A DNA stretch of 64,000 bases from Streptomyces sp. Tue 6430 (GTDB lineage Bacteria > Actinomycetota > Actinomycetes > Streptomycetales > Streptomycetaceae): positions 124,001 to 188,000 of the forward strand of contig JAKGSH010000002.1 in the NCBI GenBank assembly GCA_021568835.1, read 5' to 3'. A program made the position numbers and the translations under genes. Under the pieces are notes generated by a model. The model saw nothing but the letters and a program-made list of their open reading frames with translations. It was not told where the DNA came from and made no database searches. Positions 46,933-55,373 of the stretch are shown one piece after another; positions within the stretch are counted from its first letter, which is position 1; each line of letters opens with the position of its first letter.

Positions 46933-47649
46933 GTGCAACGCGCCGTCCTGCCGCCGATCCCGACCGCGCGGAGGCTGACCGTGGAGCGGCTGAGCCGCTT
47001 CGAGGACGGTGAGGAACTGTCGGCGCTGGTGTGGCGGGCGGGCCCGGGATGGCGGATGGTCAGCAGCGCCGTCCTCGGCGGGGGAGTGGGAGAGCGGTTC
47101 TGGGTCCTCAACGCCCAGGTCTGCCACGGCTACCGGCGCCTCGACCCGGCCGAGCACCTGAGCGAGGTCGCCGCCGCGGCCGGGCTGACCGGTGAGGGCG
47201 TGGGCCTGATGACGGCGGCCGACGTCGCGGACCACGCCCACGCCGGTGACGGCGGCGTCGAGGCCGTCGTCACCGCCGGCGTCGACGTGCGCGGGTGGGC
47301 CGCCGCGCCCGCCGGCCCGCCCGGCGCGTACGGCTCCTTCGCGCCCGGCACGATCAACGTCCTCGCGACGATTCCGGCGGCCCTCGGAGACGCCGCGCTG
47401 GTCAACGCCGTCGCCACCGCGACCGAGGCCAAGGTGCAGGCCCTGGTCGAGGCCGGTCTCGACTGCTCCGGCACGCCGACCGACGCCGTCTGCGTCGCCG
47501 CCCGCGTGCCCCGGCCGGGCGAGGACGCGCACGCCTTCGCGGGACCGCGGTCGCTGTGGGGCGCACGCCTCGCACGGGCCGTGCACCGCGCCGTCCTCGC
47601 CGCACTGCCCCGGCCCCCCGCCCCGCCCGCCGGGACCCGCGAGCCGTGA
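46933..47649 (+). CDS. cbiZ: Adenosylcobinamide amidohydrolase CbiZ
   Basis: A 238-residue CbiZ-family protein: WRMVSSAVLGGGVGERFWVL, NAQVCHGYRRLDPAEHL, GLMTAADVADHAHAGDGGVE, AVVTAGVDVRGWAA, FAPGTINVLATIPAALGDAA and the conserved CSGTPTDAVCVAARV. By family it removes the aminopropanol side chain from adenosylcobinamide to give adenosylcobyric acid (EC 3.5.1.90), salvaging incomplete corrinoids. GTG 46933 is chosen for GAGGAG upstream. No other cobalamin gene adjoins it, though a B12-binding regulator is encoded 7 kb away. Confidence 0.88.
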   Translation: MQRAVLPPIPTARRLTVERLSRFEDGEELSALVWRAGPGWRMVSSAVLGGGVGERFWVLNAQVCHGYRRLDPAEHLSEVAAAAGLTGEGVGLMTAADVADHAHAGDGGVEAVVTAGVDVRGWAAAPAGPPGAYGSFAPGTINVLATIPAALGDAALVNAVATATEAKVQALVEAGLDCSGTPTDAVCVAARVPRPGEDAHAFAGPRSLWGARLARAVHRAVLAALPRPPAPPAGTREP

Positions 47650-47715
47650 CGGCGACGCCGTACGTGCCGCGGTCGGGGCCGACGCGCACGGCGGCGGTCG
47701 GTACGCGGACGGTCG

Positions 47716-48492
47716 TCACTCCCGGGCGGCGCCGACGTCGCCGTTGACCGTGGTCAGGGTCATGGTGAGGTCGTCCCGCGCGCCGTCGGTGGGGAGGGTC
47801 ACCGACGGCCGGCCGTTGCTCGTGGTCGCCGTGACGCGGTAGCGGGGCGCGTCGTGCGGCACGACGACGCGGACCGAGCCGTTGGTGGTGGCCGCCGCGA
47901 CGCCGGTCGGCGAGGTGGCGCAGTGGAGCACCACGTCGCCGTTCACCGTCTCCGCGCGCAGCGCCGTGACCCGCAGGGCGTCCGCGCGCACCGAACCGTT
48001 CCGGGTCGCCAGCCGTACCGTCGCGGCCGCTGCTCCTCGCGCGTCCGCTCCGTTTCCGGAACCGGTCACCGTCACATCGCCGTTGACGGTCGTCAGGTCC
48101 AGGGCCGCGTCGATGCCCGCCGCGTCGATGCCGGCGTTGCGGGCGGTGACCGTGACGGACGTGCCGGCGGGGACGCCGACCTCGGGCATGCGCGGACATC
48201 GCCCGTCCGCCCCGGCCGGCCGGGCGCACGACAGGTCCACGACCCAGGTGTCGTCGTGGTGCGTCCAGCGGTGGCCGACGCCCCGGCCGACGACGACCCG
48301 GTCGCCGTCCGCGGGCCGCAGACGCACCCCGCCGTCCGTGGTGATCACCAGGTGCGTCCCCGGGCCGGCGACCGGCGGACCTGCGGCGGTCCGGGCGTCG
48401 TCCCGTCCGTCGTGTCCCGTGCCGCCGCACCCCGCGACGAGGGGAAGGGCCGCCAGCACCGCGGCCAGGCGCCGCGCGTACGTCGTCGTCAT
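47716..48492 (-). CDS. DUF4097-like beta-helix lipoprotein
   Basis: About 258 residues. The N terminus MTTTYARRLAAVLAALPLVA ends at the lipobox Cys (VAGCGG), so the protein is anchored outside the membrane. The mature part consists of repeated short strands with the same phrase: LTTVNGDVTVTG, LATRNGSVRADAL, AETVNGDVVLHC, ATTNGSVRVVVP, ATTSNGRPSVTLP and LTTVNGDVGAA, a right-handed parallel beta-helix typical of DUF4097/DUF4098 proteins. A start four codons earlier (48503) is possible. Function unknown. Confidence 0.8.
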   Translation of the reverse strand: MTTTYARRLAAVLAALPLVAGCGGTGHDGRDDARTAAGPPVAGPGTHLVITTDGGVRLRPADGDRVVVGRGVGHRWTHHDDTWVVDLSCARPAGADGRCPRMPEVGVPAGTSVTVTARNAGIDAAGIDAALDLTTVNGDVTVTGSGNGADARGAAAATVRLATRNGSVRADALRVTALRAETVNGDVVLHCATSPTGVAAATTNGSVRVVVPHDAPRYRVTATTSNGRPSVTLPTDGARDDLTMTLTTVNGDVGAARE

Positions 48493-48536
48493 CGCCACCG
48501 CATCCATGCCGGGTCGCCTTCCCCGTCCCGCAGCGG

Positions 48537-49190
48537 TCAGGCCGGAGTTTTCGCCGGGGCCCTCGAGATCTCCCAGGGGACGATGACGGCCGCGTCGCCC
48601 CAGCCGACCGAGCCGTTCATGCCTCCCTCGGGTGAACCGCGGCGGGCGGCCTCGCCGGCGAGGCCGGGGACGAAGCTGGGGACGATGCCGTTCGCCCACT
48701 GGTCGGCGGCCAGGTCGGCGAGCCACTTGGCGGTGAAGCCGGCGACGTCGTAGAGGAAGGCGGCGGTGGGGAGGAACACCTGCCAGTCGCCGGTCCAGGC
48801 GGCGCGCTCGCGCTGGGGGCAGTCGGTGGGCACGTCGCAGATGTTGCCGCGCATGCTCCACACCGCCGCCTCGCGGAGGTGGTTGAGGCGGTCGTCGCTG
48901 CAGGTGAACCAGCCGGTGCGGGTCAGATCGCTGTGCACGACGACACCGGTGACGTCGTCGGCGGTCAGGGGGCCGGGGTGGCCCTCGACGCGGACGTAGC
49001 GGAACCCGTGGGTGGTGTGGCGGGGTTCGAACACCTCGCCGGGCCGGCCCGCGGAGGTGACGGTGTCGATCTGGCCGGCGGGCAGCGGCCGGTGGGTGGC
49101 CCAGTCGAAGGCGCGGATGTTGTCGGTGGTGACGTCGCCGTGCTCGTCCAGGGCCTCGCCGTGCACCAGACGGTCGCGTGGCCGCACCAG
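48537..49190 (-). pseudogene. Internal fragment of a GH78 alpha-L-rhamnosidase
   Basis: About 215 codons resemble the middle of GH78 enzymes: VHGEALDEHGDVTTDNIRAF, FEPRHTTHGFRYVRVEGHPG, RTGWFTCSDDRLNHLREAAV, DVPTDCPQRERAAWTGDWQV (catalytic-acid region), FLPTAAFLYDVAGFTAKWLA and GDAAVIVPWEISRA. The N-terminal domains and most of the catalytic barrel are missing, and upstream sequence switches abruptly at about 49190 to an unrelated gene tail on the other strand. It is a deletion remnant. Confidence 0.8.
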
Positions 49191-49191
49191 C

Positions 49192-49451
49192 CCGCTGCCG
49201 TCGACTTCCACGCCGCCGAGGGCCGCTCCTGGCGCCTCTCGCTCTCGGCCGACGGCGCCCGGGCCACCCGCCTCCCCGCGCCCGGCACGACGGCGGCCGG
49301 CGAGGACCGGGTCGCGGCCGACACCTCCCTGCGGGGCACGGCCGGTGAGCTGGTGCCGGTCCTGTACGGCCGTGTTCCGGTGGACGCCCTGGAACACGAC
49401 GGCGACCGACGGCTCTTCGACCTGCTCCAGGCCTGGGACCCGGATGCGTAG
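49192..49451 (+). pseudogene. C-terminal remnant of a mycothiol-dependent maleylpyruvate isomerase-type enzyme
   Basis: The frame reads VDFHAAEGRSWRLSLSADGA, RGTAGELVPVLYGRVPVDAL and ends FDLLQAWDPDA. This is the SCP2-like C-terminal domain of MDMPI-family mycothiol enzymes. The N-terminal DinB-like catalytic bundle is absent; the sequence begins where the GH78 remnant on the other strand ends. Confidence 0.6.
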
Positions 49452-49518
49452 GCGGTGACGGCGCGCCTCCCGCCATGCCCGTCGTCGCGGTCCGTCCCCG
49501 ATGCCTCGGGCGGGTGGT

Positions 49519-50310
49519 TCAGGCGCGCTGGATCCAGTCCCGGTCCAGACGGTCGGCCAGCCCGGCCGCCTCGAAGGCGGCTTCCAGCTCGTCGCGGCCC
49601 TCGGTGAAATGGGCCCAGCTGTCGCAGTGGACGGGGACGACGCGACGGGCGCCGAGTGTCCGGGCGGCCTCGGCGGCCTGGGTGCTGTCCAGGACGAGCA
49701 GCCCGCCGCCGAAGAGCATGGGGAAGCGGGGGGCTCCGGCGAAGAGGAGGGCGGTGTCCACCGGGGCGAAGCGGGCGGCGACCTCCTCGACCGCGTCGAG
49801 CGAGGCGTTGTCGCCGCTGACGTAGACCGTGGGCAGGCCCGCACCGGTCAGGACGAAGCCGACGACCTCGCCGGTGAGCGGCTCGACCTCCTCCCGCGCT
49901 CCGGGGCCGTGGACGGCGGGCACGCCGGTCACGGTCACGGTGCCGCCGCCGGGCCGGTCGAGCTCGACGGACTCCCAGTCGGCCAGGCCCTCGGCCTTCC
50001 CGCCGAGGCGCCGTGCGCCGCCGGGAGTGGTGAGGGTGAGGGGCACGTCGGCGAGCAGGGCGCGGCCGGAGTGGTCGAGGTTGTCGGCGTGCTCGTCGTG
50101 CGAGAGCAGGACGACGTCGACGGGACCGAGATCGGCGGGGGCCGCCGTGGAGGGCGCGGTCTTGGTCAGGGTCGGCCCCTGGGAGGGGTAGTCGCCGGGG
50201 CCGTCGAAGGTCGGGTCGGTCAGGAAACGCAGGCCGCCGTACTCGAAGAGGGCGGTCGGGCCGCCGAGAACACGGACGGGGAACTGGTCGTTCGGCACGG
50301 CAGAGGACAC
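49519..50310 (-). CDS. UlaG-like metallo-beta-lactamase-fold hydrolase
   Basis: A 263-residue MBL-fold protein: VRVLGGPTALFEYGGLRFLT with DPTFD, then VDVVLLSHDEHADNLDHSGR (metal ligands; the usual HxHxDH appears as SHDEHADNLDH), GVPAVHGPG, TVYVSGDNASLDAVEE and VVPVHCDSWAHFTEG near the end. This is the UlaG/YtnP-like branch acting on small lactones or phosphodiesters. GTG 50310 is preceded by GAGG. It is divergent from a CGNR regulator, with a repeated CTCACGG element in the 79-bp gap that probably controls both. Confidence 0.85.
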   Translation of the reverse strand: MSSAVPNDQFPVRVLGGPTALFEYGGLRFLTDPTFDGPGDYPSQGPTLTKTAPSTAAPADLGPVDVVLLSHDEHADNLDHSGRALLADVPLTLTTPGGARRLGGKAEGLADWESVELDRPGGGTVTVTGVPAVHGPGAREEVEPLTGEVVGFVLTGAGLPTVYVSGDNASLDAVEEVAARFAPVDTALLFAGAPRFPMLFGGGLLVLDSTQAAEAARTLGARRVVPVHCDSWAHFTEGRDELEAAFEAAGLADRLDRDWIQRA

Positions 50311-50319
50311 GGACAACAC

Positions 50320-50373
50320 CTCACGGATAGAATTGTTCAAACCGTGAGACGACTGTAGGCGTTTCTCACGGAT
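50320..50373. promoter_or_regulatory. Repeated CTCACGG element in a divergent promoter
   Basis: CTCACGGAT occurs at 50320-50328 and 50365-50373, and the inverted CCGTGAG at 50342-50348. The first and middle copies form a dyad. The spacing of the direct copies (45 bases) is close to four helical turns. Confidence 0.5.
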
Positions 50374-50389
50374 GAGGGCAAGCCTTAAC

Positions 50390-50997
50390 ATGAGAGGCAT
50401 GGAGGAGACCGTGCCGGAAGAACTCGACGTGCCGCCCGCCCACGGCGAGGAGGAGCACCTCTCCCTCGCCCTCGCCAACAGCGCGATCGCGCTGCCCGGC
50501 GGACACACGGTCGATCTCCTGGGGACTCCCGCACGGGCGAACCGCTGGCTGACCGAACGCGGGCTCGCCCCCGTCGACATCGGCATGCGGGAGATGTGTG
50601 CGACGCAACTGCGCTCGATGCGCGAACAGGTCAGATCACTGTTCGCCTCCCGCGCCGGGGGCTCCCCGCCCTCCCCGCCGCGCTCGCCGCCGTCAACGAC
50701 GCGATGACCCGCGTCCCCACGGCCCCGCTGCTGCAGTGGGACGACAGGAGCGGCCCCTACCGCGCCGCCCCCCACCCCACCACCGCGATCCTCGACCACG
50801 CGCTGGCGACCCTCGCCGCCGACGCCGCCGACCTGCTCACCTCCGCCGAGGCCGCACGCCTCACCGCGTGCGGCTCCGTGCCCTGCAACCGCTTCCTGCT
50901 CCGCCACGGCCGCCGCCACTGGTGCTCCACCCGCTGCGGCGACCGCGCCCGCGCCGCCCGCGCCTACGCCCGCCGCACCCGGCCGGAACACGAATGA
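50390..50997 (+). CDS. CGNR-type zinc-finger regulator, one frame break
   Basis: About 202 residues. The N-terminal half has EEHLSLALANSAIALPGGHT and RANRWLTERGLAPVDIGMRE; after a break near 50660 comes GLPALPAALAAVNDAMTRVP and the zinc finger CGSVPCNRFLLRHGRRHWCS followed by TRCGDRARAARAYARR. The motif is CGDR rather than CGNR. ATG 50390 or 50399 could be the start. It is divergent from the MBL hydrolase, the usual place for a regulator and its target. Confidence 0.82.
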
Positions 50998-51000
50998 CGC

Positions 51001-51110
51001 GGACGGCAGGGACGGCACGGATGGCACGAGTGGCACGAGCGGCAGGGACGGCACGAGCGGCGCGGAGGATACGAACGCCATGGACGGCACGAGCAGTGCG
51101 AACGGCACGG
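51001..51110. repeat. Degenerate 9-bp repeats downstream of the CGNR gene
   Basis: Many imperfect copies of GGCACGAGC/GGCACGGAT-like units, a low-complexity tract in the gap before the convergent DUF5701 gene. It has no coding value that I can support. Confidence 0.6.
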
Positions 51111-51159
51111 CCCCGTGGGGACTGCGGCGGCTACCGCTCCTCCGCACGGTGACGACGCG

Positions 51160-51839
51160 TCACCTCTCGAGGCCCCGGCGGTCCGTCGCGGACGCGAAAC
51201 CCAGCCAGGTGTGCCGGTTGCCCGCCCAGCACCAGCCGACCTTCGGCGCGTTGCGACGCTCGCGGCCGTCCCGCCCGGTGCCGTTGCTGATCCAGATCGC
51301 CGGAGTCCGGGCGTCCAGCGCGCCGTCGGCCTTGCGCAGCCGGGAGCCGATGGTCATGAAGCAGCGGTTGCGTTCCAGCACGGCGGGCAGTTGCAGCACC
51401 CAGTGGATGCCCTCGGTGAGCAGCAACGGGGTGCGGCCCGCGCCGCGAGGGCGGGCAGGGCCTCGACCGGGCTCCAGCCGGCCATGCGGTCGCCCCGGTC
51501 GATGTCCGGGAGGAGGTAGAGCGGGGCGTCGGGCAGCGCGATGCCGTCGAGCGGCGCGAAGAGGTCCACGTCGGACATGTCGGTGACGACGAAACCCGGT
51601 CTGCCGTCGAGACGGAGCAGGGGCGCCAGGGCGGAGGCCGGTGCCCGGTCCGGGTGAACGGCGAGCAGGGCGCCGGCGCCGCCCGGGGAAGCCCCGGCGG
51701 ACTCGGCGAACGCGCGCAGGCCGGCCGTGGACAGCCCCGCGATCTCGTGCACCCCCAGCTCGATCAGTCGCTCGGCCTGTGCGCTCGGGGACGGGAGCGC
51801 GGGCACGACGGCGGAGGCGGTGGGCGAGGTCTCGGACAC
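51160..51839 (-). CDS. DUF5701-family protein, one frame break
   Basis: About 226 residues. The N-terminal part includes AERLIELGVHEIAGLSTAGL and the middle LYLLPDIDRGDRMAGWSPVE; after a break near 51440 it continues TPLLLTEGIHWVLQLPAVLE, CFMTIGSRLRKADGALDART, PAIWISNGTGRDGRERRNAP and KVGWCWAGNRHTWLGFASA. The C-terminal half is the highly conserved signature of this actinobacterial family. GTG 51839 follows GGGAG. No function has been assigned to the family. Confidence 0.82.
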
Positions 51840-51951
51840 GGTGCTCCCGGGGTCGGCGGCGTCGGCCCAGTGAGAACGCGGCAACCCGCCGGGACGTTCC
51901 CCGACCGGGGCGGCGGGCTCCCGGCGCGGGCGCCGCGGGACGGTCCCGTCC

Positions 51952-52461
51952 TCAGCGGGGGTGCGTCGTACCGGCGAGGATCTGCTCGCGGAGGATGTCC
52001 GCATGGCCGCAGTGCTGGGCCAGTTCGCGCAGCGTGTGCAGGTAGACCCAGCGCAGCGGCAGCGGACCGCGCCGGTTGCCCCGCAGGAGGTCGTCCAGGG
52101 TCAGCTCCGCCGTCGCTCGACGCGACGCCGCACAAGCCTGCCGGTAGGCGTCCTGGACGGAGGCGATCGTGTCGTCGTCGCGGAGGTCGAACGACTCGTC
52201 GGGAGTGGCGGGGATGCCGATCTCGGTACGGGACCGGCAGGTGACGGCCTCGTCGAACCAGACCTTCTCGACGAACGCGGCATGCTTGACCAGGCCCAGC
52301 AGCGTGGTCTTGGACGGAACCAGCGACCTGCGCGCCTGCTCCTCGGTCAGTCCGCTCAGGCTGTCGTGCAGCGCCGATCGGTGCTCGTCGAGGAACGCCT
52401 CGAACTGATCGCGCAAGGGGGCGTGGAAGACGGTGGGTTGCACCGACGGGTGGGAGGCCAT
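51952..52461 (-). CDS. DinB-family protein (DUF664)
   Basis: A 169-residue four-helix-bundle protein. Metal-ligand positions are the His of LLGLVKHAAFVEKVWFDEAV and the His residues of LRELAQHCGHADILREQILA, the DinB/DUF664 pattern. The middle reads LDDLLRGNRRGPLPLRWVYL. Relatives are thiol-dependent (mycothiol or bacillithiol) transferases or uncharacterised. ATG 52461 has no good ribosome-binding site, so the start may differ or the transcript may be leaderless. Confidence 0.85.
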   Translation of the reverse strand: MASHPSVQPTVFHAPLRDQFEAFLDEHRSALHDSLSGLTEEQARRSLVPSKTTLLGLVKHAAFVEKVWFDEAVTCRSRTEIGIPATPDESFDLRDDDTIASVQDAYRQACAASRRATAELTLDDLLRGNRRGPLPLRWVYLHTLRELAQHCGHADILREQILAGTTHPR

Positions 52462-52665
52462 GACCGCAACGATAGTGCGGCGGGCCCCGGAGGAAGTGCC
52501 GTTCCGAGCGTCCGCCCGGCAGCCGCCGCACCCGCACCCGCACCCGGAGCAGGCCGCTGCCCGCGCACCCGGCCCCGAGAGCGTTTCCGGCGCGCGCCGC
52601 ATCCGGCAGGCCCGCGGCGGTCGAAGACAGGGGCGGCGGGGGAACACCGGCGAAGGAGGGACGAC

Positions 52666-52983
52666 ATGACGAGGTGGACACCGCGCCCCGACGGCGGCCG
52701 GCCGGAGGGACGCGGCTGCGCCCACATCGAAACGCTCGAGCGGGAGCACGAACCGCGGAGCGAGGTGTGTCTGCGGTGCGCGGCCCTCGGACACGACTGG
52801 GTCGGCCTGCGGGTCTGCCTCACCTGCGGCCACGTGGGCTGTTGCGACAGTTCGCGCCACGGCCACGCCACCGCGCACTTCGAGTCCAGCGGGCACCCGT
52901 TGATACGGGGCATCGGAGGCGGCGACGCATGGGCCTGGTGCTTCGTCGACGAGGTCTACCTCCAGCCGCGTCGAGCGACCTGA
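52666..52983 (+). CDS. UBP-type zinc-finger protein
   Basis: A 105-residue protein consisting of one ubiquitin-hydrolase-type zinc finger: GCAHIETLEREHEPRSEVCL, CAALGHDWVGLRVCLTCGHV, GCCDSSRHGHATAHFESSGH. The Cys/His set matches UBP fingers that occur as single-domain proteins in actinobacteria. SD GAAGGAGGG is close upstream. In bacteria lacking ubiquitin the role is unknown. Confidence 0.85.
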   Translation: MTRWTPRPDGGRPEGRGCAHIETLEREHEPRSEVCLRCAALGHDWVGLRVCLTCGHVGCCDSSRHGHATAHFESSGHPLIRGIGGGDAWAWCFVDEVYLQPRRAT

Positions 52984-53005
52984 GCGCGCGGTCCCGCGTG
53001 CCCGA

Positions 53006-53037
53006 CGGTCTCCCGGCCCGGCGGTCTCCCGGCCCGG
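53006..53037. repeat. 16-bp direct duplication
   Basis: CGGTCTCCCGGCCCGG occurs twice without a gap between the convergent UBP and TetR genes; further degenerate CGGTCTCCG copies follow to 53078. Confidence 0.7.
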
Positions 53038-53084
53038 CGGTCCCCGCGGCCTGGTGTTCCCCCGGCCCGTCGGTCTCCGCGGGT

Positions 53085-53642
53085 CTAAGGGTTTTTCCGG
53101 CCGGCGGTGGTGATGCGGGTGACGGCGTCCAGGGTGAGGGCGCGGTCGTGGGGCTCCCGGGCCAGGGCGCGGTGCAGGATCAACCCCTCGATGAGAGCGT
53201 CCAGTTGGCGGGCCGTGGCGGGATCGAAGTGCTTCTCCAGGTGGGTGCGGCTGCCGGCCGTCCACTCCTGGGTGAGTTCCCGGTAGGCCGGCCGGCGTGC
53301 GGCGAGGGTGTACAGCTCCTGCGTGAGGACGAGGTCGCGCGGGCTTCCCTCGGACAGCGCGTGGACGAGGTCGGTCACCGCCGCCCTGGCCTCCTCGCGG
53401 TCGGCCGGGGGCGCCAGGTACGCGTCGAACAGCGCCACCATGCGGTCCGAGAAGTGCCGGAACGCCTCGCGGAGCAGCTCGTCCATGCCGCTGAAGTGAT
53501 AGGTCGTCGACCCCAGGGGCACACCGGCGCGTGCCGCGATCCTGCGGTGGGAGACGCCCGCGACCCCCTCGTCGGCGATGAGGTCGAGGGCGGCGGCGAG
53601 GATGCGCTCACGGCGCCGGGGGTCGGTGTGTCCGGTGGCCAT
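53085..53642 (-). CDS. TetR-family repressor
   Basis: A 185-residue regulator. The helix-turn-helix is RERILAAALDLIADEGVAGV then SHRRIAARAGVPLGSTTYHF (residues 10-49); the rest is an alpha-helical ligand domain (FRHFSDRMVALFDAYLAPPA, LVLTQELYTLAARRPAYREL). It is ten bases downstream of the acetyltransferase gene on the same strand. Two strong palindromes in front of that gene are its likely operators, so it represses its own operon. Confidence 0.9.
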   Translation of the reverse strand: MATGHTDPRRRERILAAALDLIADEGVAGVSHRRIAARAGVPLGSTTYHFSGMDELLREAFRHFSDRMVALFDAYLAPPADREEARAAVTDLVHALSEGSPRDLVLTQELYTLAARRPAYRELTQEWTAGSRTHLEKHFDPATARQLDALIEGLILHRALAREPHDRALTLDAVTRITTAGRKNP

Positions 53643-53652
53643 GGCGGCGGAC

Positions 53653-54234
53653 TCACAGGCTCCGCACCGGGCGGGCCGGATTGCCGACCGCCACGACGTT
53701 CGCGGGCAGGTCCTTGGTGACGACGGCGCCCGCGCCGACGACGGAGTTGTCGCCGATGGTCACCCCGGGCAGGACGATCACGCCACCACCGAGCCAGACG
53801 TTGTCGCCGATGGTGATCGGCCGCGCCGCCTCCAGCTTGTCCCGCCGGGGCTGCGGCTCCAGGGGGTGCGTGGGGGTGAGCAGTTGGACGTTGGGGCCGA
53901 TCTGGCAGTCCTGGCCGATGGTGATGGCCGCGACGTCCAGCGCGGTCAGGTTGTAGTTGACGAAGGTGCGCGCGCCGATCGTGATGTTGCTGCCGTAGTC
54001 GACGTGGAGCGGCGGCCGCACGTGTGCCTCTTCGCCCAGCGCGCCCAGGAGTTCGGCGAGGAGCGGCCGGGCGGCGTCGGCGTCCTCGGCGTAGGCGGCC
54101 AGGTAGCGGGTGGCCAGGCGGACGGCCTGCTGCTGGCGGCGCGCGATCTCCGGGTCGTCGGCGATGTAGAGATCGCCCGCGAGCATCCGCTCCAGATGGG
54201 TGCGGGGGTCGCCCGCGAAGTGGTCCGTCGTCAT
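53653..54234 (-). CDS. Sugar O-acetyltransferase (Maa/NodL type, left-handed beta-helix)
   Basis: A 193-residue enzyme. The N-terminal Mac domain reads HLERMLAGDLYIADDPEIAR, followed by hexapeptide repeats: VDYGSNITIGARTFVNYNLT, ITIGQDCQIGPNVQLLTPTH (catalytic His), PITIGDNVWLGGGVIVLPGV and TIGDNSVVGAGAVVTKDLP. It transfers acetyl from acetyl-CoA to a sugar hydroxyl. The ATG at 54234 has no ribosome-binding site: a 16-bp operator palindrome abuts it, so the transcript is probably leaderless. Confidence 0.9.
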   Translation of the reverse strand: MTTDHFAGDPRTHLERMLAGDLYIADDPEIARRQQQAVRLATRYLAAYAEDADAARPLLAELLGALGEEAHVRPPLHVDYGSNITIGARTFVNYNLTALDVAAITIGQDCQIGPNVQLLTPTHPLEPQPRRDKLEAARPITIGDNVWLGGGVIVLPGVTIGDNSVVGAGAVVTKDLPANVVAVGNPARPVRSL

Positions 54235-54272
54235 GCGTACGATCGTACGCTCGAAGTGTACGAACGTACACT
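54235..54272 (-). promoter_or_regulatory. Two TetR operators over the acetyltransferase promoter
   Basis: Site 1 is the perfect palindrome GCGTACGATCGTACGC (54235-54250), touching the start codon. Site 2 is AGTGTACG-AA-CGTACACT (54255-54272). On the minus strand TACGAT could be the -10 box, with TGTACG 17 bases upstream as a poor -35; transcription would then begin at the ATG. Confidence 0.7.
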
Positions 54273-54341
54273 GCTGGTCGGAGCGCGGGACCGCCGCGGT
54301 GGACGTCGCGAGCCGTGCCGGCCGGCCGGAGGCCGTGCCGC

Positions 54342-55373
54342 TCAGGCGGACCCTGCCGGGGTGAGCATCCGGACCGCCGCGCCCAGCCCGGCCGGGCACG
54401 TCAGGCCCGGCTCCGCCGGCCTGCTCCAGCCGGGCCCGCAGAGCATGACCAGGCTCTGCGTGCGGGCGCCGCGCACCCCCCAGCGCGTCGCCGCGATGTG
54501 GCGGGCCAGCGGAAGGCTCGCCGTGGACCGCGACTGCGACCAGAGGACCACTGCCACGGGCCCGACGCGCCGGACCGCGGCCACGACCGTCTCGGTGGGG
54601 ACGGCGGCGCCCAGCACCAGGGCGGGCACGCCCCGTTCGGCCAGCGCCGCGCTGAGCGCCTCGATCGGCAGCGTGTGCTGCTCGCCGGGCAGGCAGGCGA
54701 GCAGCACGGGCGGCGCGGCGTGCGGCGCGTGCCGCAGGGTCGACGTGACGTAGACGTGCCGCAGCGTGGCGGAGACGTGCCAGGACAGCAGGTGCTCCAC
54801 CTCGATGTAGCGGTCGCCCGAGGACTCCCACCTGCGCCCCACCGCCCGGAGCGAGGGAACCATCACCTTCTCCCAGGCACCGACCACCCCGTGGGTGCTG
54901 ACGGCGTCGGTGAGCCTCCCCTGGACGGCCGCGGCGTCCAGGCGCACCGCGGCGCGCGCGAGTCCCACGCATGCCTGCCTCGGATGCTCGGACGACGTCC
55001 CGCTGCCGTCGTGCGGTGGAGGGGGAGACGGCACGGCGGCCGCCCGCTCCGGCTCCCCCCGCAGGTCCGCCGCGGGCGCCGCGTGGAGGCCGGCCCGCGG
55101 CGCCGCTCCGGTGGACGGGCGCTGTCTCGCGATCCGCGCGGCCTCCGCCGGGGGCACGCCGCTCGCGGTCAGCCGGCACATCTCCTGGACCGTGGCGACG
55201 TCCTCCGGCGTCCAGCGGCGGTGCCTGCCCTCGTCGCGCACCGCCGGTCCGAGGCCGTACCGCCGGTCCCAGCTGCGCAAGGTGGTGGGGGAGACCCCGA
55301 GCCTGCGCGCCAGGCAACCGGTGGTGATCCCGGCGTCGGACGTCTTCGCGGCGGCCCGCGCGTCGAGGCCCAT
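54342..55373 (-). CDS. MerR-type regulator with B12-binding domain
   Basis: A 343-residue protein. The MerR domain is TTGCLARRLGVSPTTLRSWD and RRYGLGPAVRDEGRHRRWTP (residues 16-56). After a Pro-rich linker (about residues 85-130) comes a helical B12-cap region (GVVGAWEKVMVPSLRAVGRR, WESSGDRYIEVEHLLSWHV) and a cobalamin-binding Rossmann part with VLLACLPGEQHTLPIEALSA, where ExH stands in the usual DxHxxG place. This is the architecture of CarH/LitR photoreceptor regulators, which use adenosylcobalamin as a light switch. No carotenoid genes are nearby. Confidence 0.85.
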   Translation of the reverse strand: MGLDARAAAKTSDAGITTGCLARRLGVSPTTLRSWDRRYGLGPAVRDEGRHRRWTPEDVATVQEMCRLTASGVPPAEAARIARQRPSTGAAPRAGLHAAPAADLRGEPERAAAVPSPPPPHDGSGTSSEHPRQACVGLARAAVRLDAAAVQGRLTDAVSTHGVVGAWEKVMVPSLRAVGRRWESSGDRYIEVEHLLSWHVSATLRHVYVTSTLRHAPHAAPPVLLACLPGEQHTLPIEALSAALAERGVPALVLGAAVPTETVVAAVRRVGPVAVVLWSQSRSTASLPLARHIAATRWGVRGARTQSLVMLCGPGWSRPAEPGLTCPAGLGAAVRMLTPAGSA

